Part shown: piece by piece, positions 6,059 to 6,203 of the stretch
Layout of the letters: every line of letters starts with the position of its first letter
How positions within the stretch are numbered: the first letter of the stretch is position 1
Assembly: GCA_002418685.1 (NCBI GenBank)
Contig: DIEP01000022.1
Location: 3,853 to 10,055 of the forward strand
Reading direction: 5' to 3'
DNA length: 6,203 nt
From: Ignavibacteria bacterium UBA5771
Lineage (GTDB): Bacteria; Bacteroidota; Ignavibacteria; Kapaibacteriales; UBA2268
Made by a program: the position numbers and the translations under genes
The notes under the pieces: model-generated
What the model was told of the DNA's origin: nothing
The model's input: only the letters and a program-made list of their open reading frames with translations
Database searches by the model: none

Positions 6059-6203
6059 AAGCTTTCTTTCTATTAAGACGAGCTTGATATCTATGACGTA
6101 ATTGACCTGTATATAGTAATTTGCTTATTATCCTTTCAATATCGAAAAATGTTTTATATGTATAATGCGGAATGCGATTTTCACTACAATATTTTGCAAG
6201 TGT
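6045..6203 (-). CDS. Unrecognised protein, C-terminal 52 residues (runs off right edge)
   Basis: The minus strand stays open from the right edge to a TAA at 6045-6047, giving 52 residues that begin TLAKYCSENRIPHYTYKTFF. The rest is basic and probably helical (DIERIISKLL, then GQLRHRYQARLNRKK). It overlaps the annotated start of msrBA by 14 nt, in another frame, which fits two genes in one transcript. No start codon is in the window and I do not recognise the family; the many Arg/Lys and Tyr residues would suit a nucleic-acid-binding tail, but that is speculation. Chance of being real is fair: the frame is open through the entire edge and there is no other candidate for this segment. Confidence 0.6.
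   Translation of the reverse strand, partial: TLAKYCSENRIPHYTYKTFFDIERIISKLLYTGQLRHRYQARLNRKKAYENE

Overview
The window is a stretch of ordinary, tightly packed bacterial chromosome. It is AT-rich by eye, with short intergenic gaps and A-rich leaders. The gene set suggests a Gram-negative member of the Bacteroidota/Chlorobi/Ignavibacteria/Kapabacteria group. Three things point that way: a split PurS/PurQ FGAM synthase (Bacteroidia usually carry one large fused PurL), a short membrane-anchored phosphatidylserine decarboxylase paired with PssA, and an MsrB-MsrA fusion with a lipoprotein signal. The taxonomic placement is inference from gene content; no RNA marker gene is present.

Layout. From 3680 leftwards on the minus strand runs a seven-gene series in the order psd, pssA, purS, purQ, tatA, tatB-like, gatA, with gatA running off the left edge. 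Junctions are -1, -38, +14, +55, +1 and +10 nt, so the series is probably one operon, possibly with an internal break at the 55-nt gap before tatA. The tatA gene starts with GTG and is only 57 codons long. A 78-bp gap (3681-3758) separates psd from the divergent dnaN (3759-4940, plus strand). dnaN faces msrBA (5117-6058, minus strand) across a 176-bp gap holding an 11-bp tandem repeat and a strong hairpin that probably terminates dnaN and perhaps msrBA. At the right edge the last 52 codons of an unrecognised minus-strand gene overlap the start of msrBA.

How the genes work together. PssA makes phosphatidylserine from CDP-diacylglycerol and serine, and Psd decarboxylates it to phosphatidylethanolamine. 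PurS and PurQ are the small and glutaminase subunits of FGAM synthase (PurL lies elsewhere). The two TatA/B-family proteins would serve the twin-arginine translocase (TatC lies elsewhere). GatA is the amidase of the tRNA-dependent amidotransferase. DnaN is the replication sliding clamp. MsrBA repairs oxidised methionine outside the cytoplasm. Every complete gene belongs to a known family; I found no convincing undescribed system. The items most worth a second look are the unidentified edge ORF, the GTG-started tatA, the 38-bp pssA/purS overlap and the B-A ordered lipoprotein Msr fusion.
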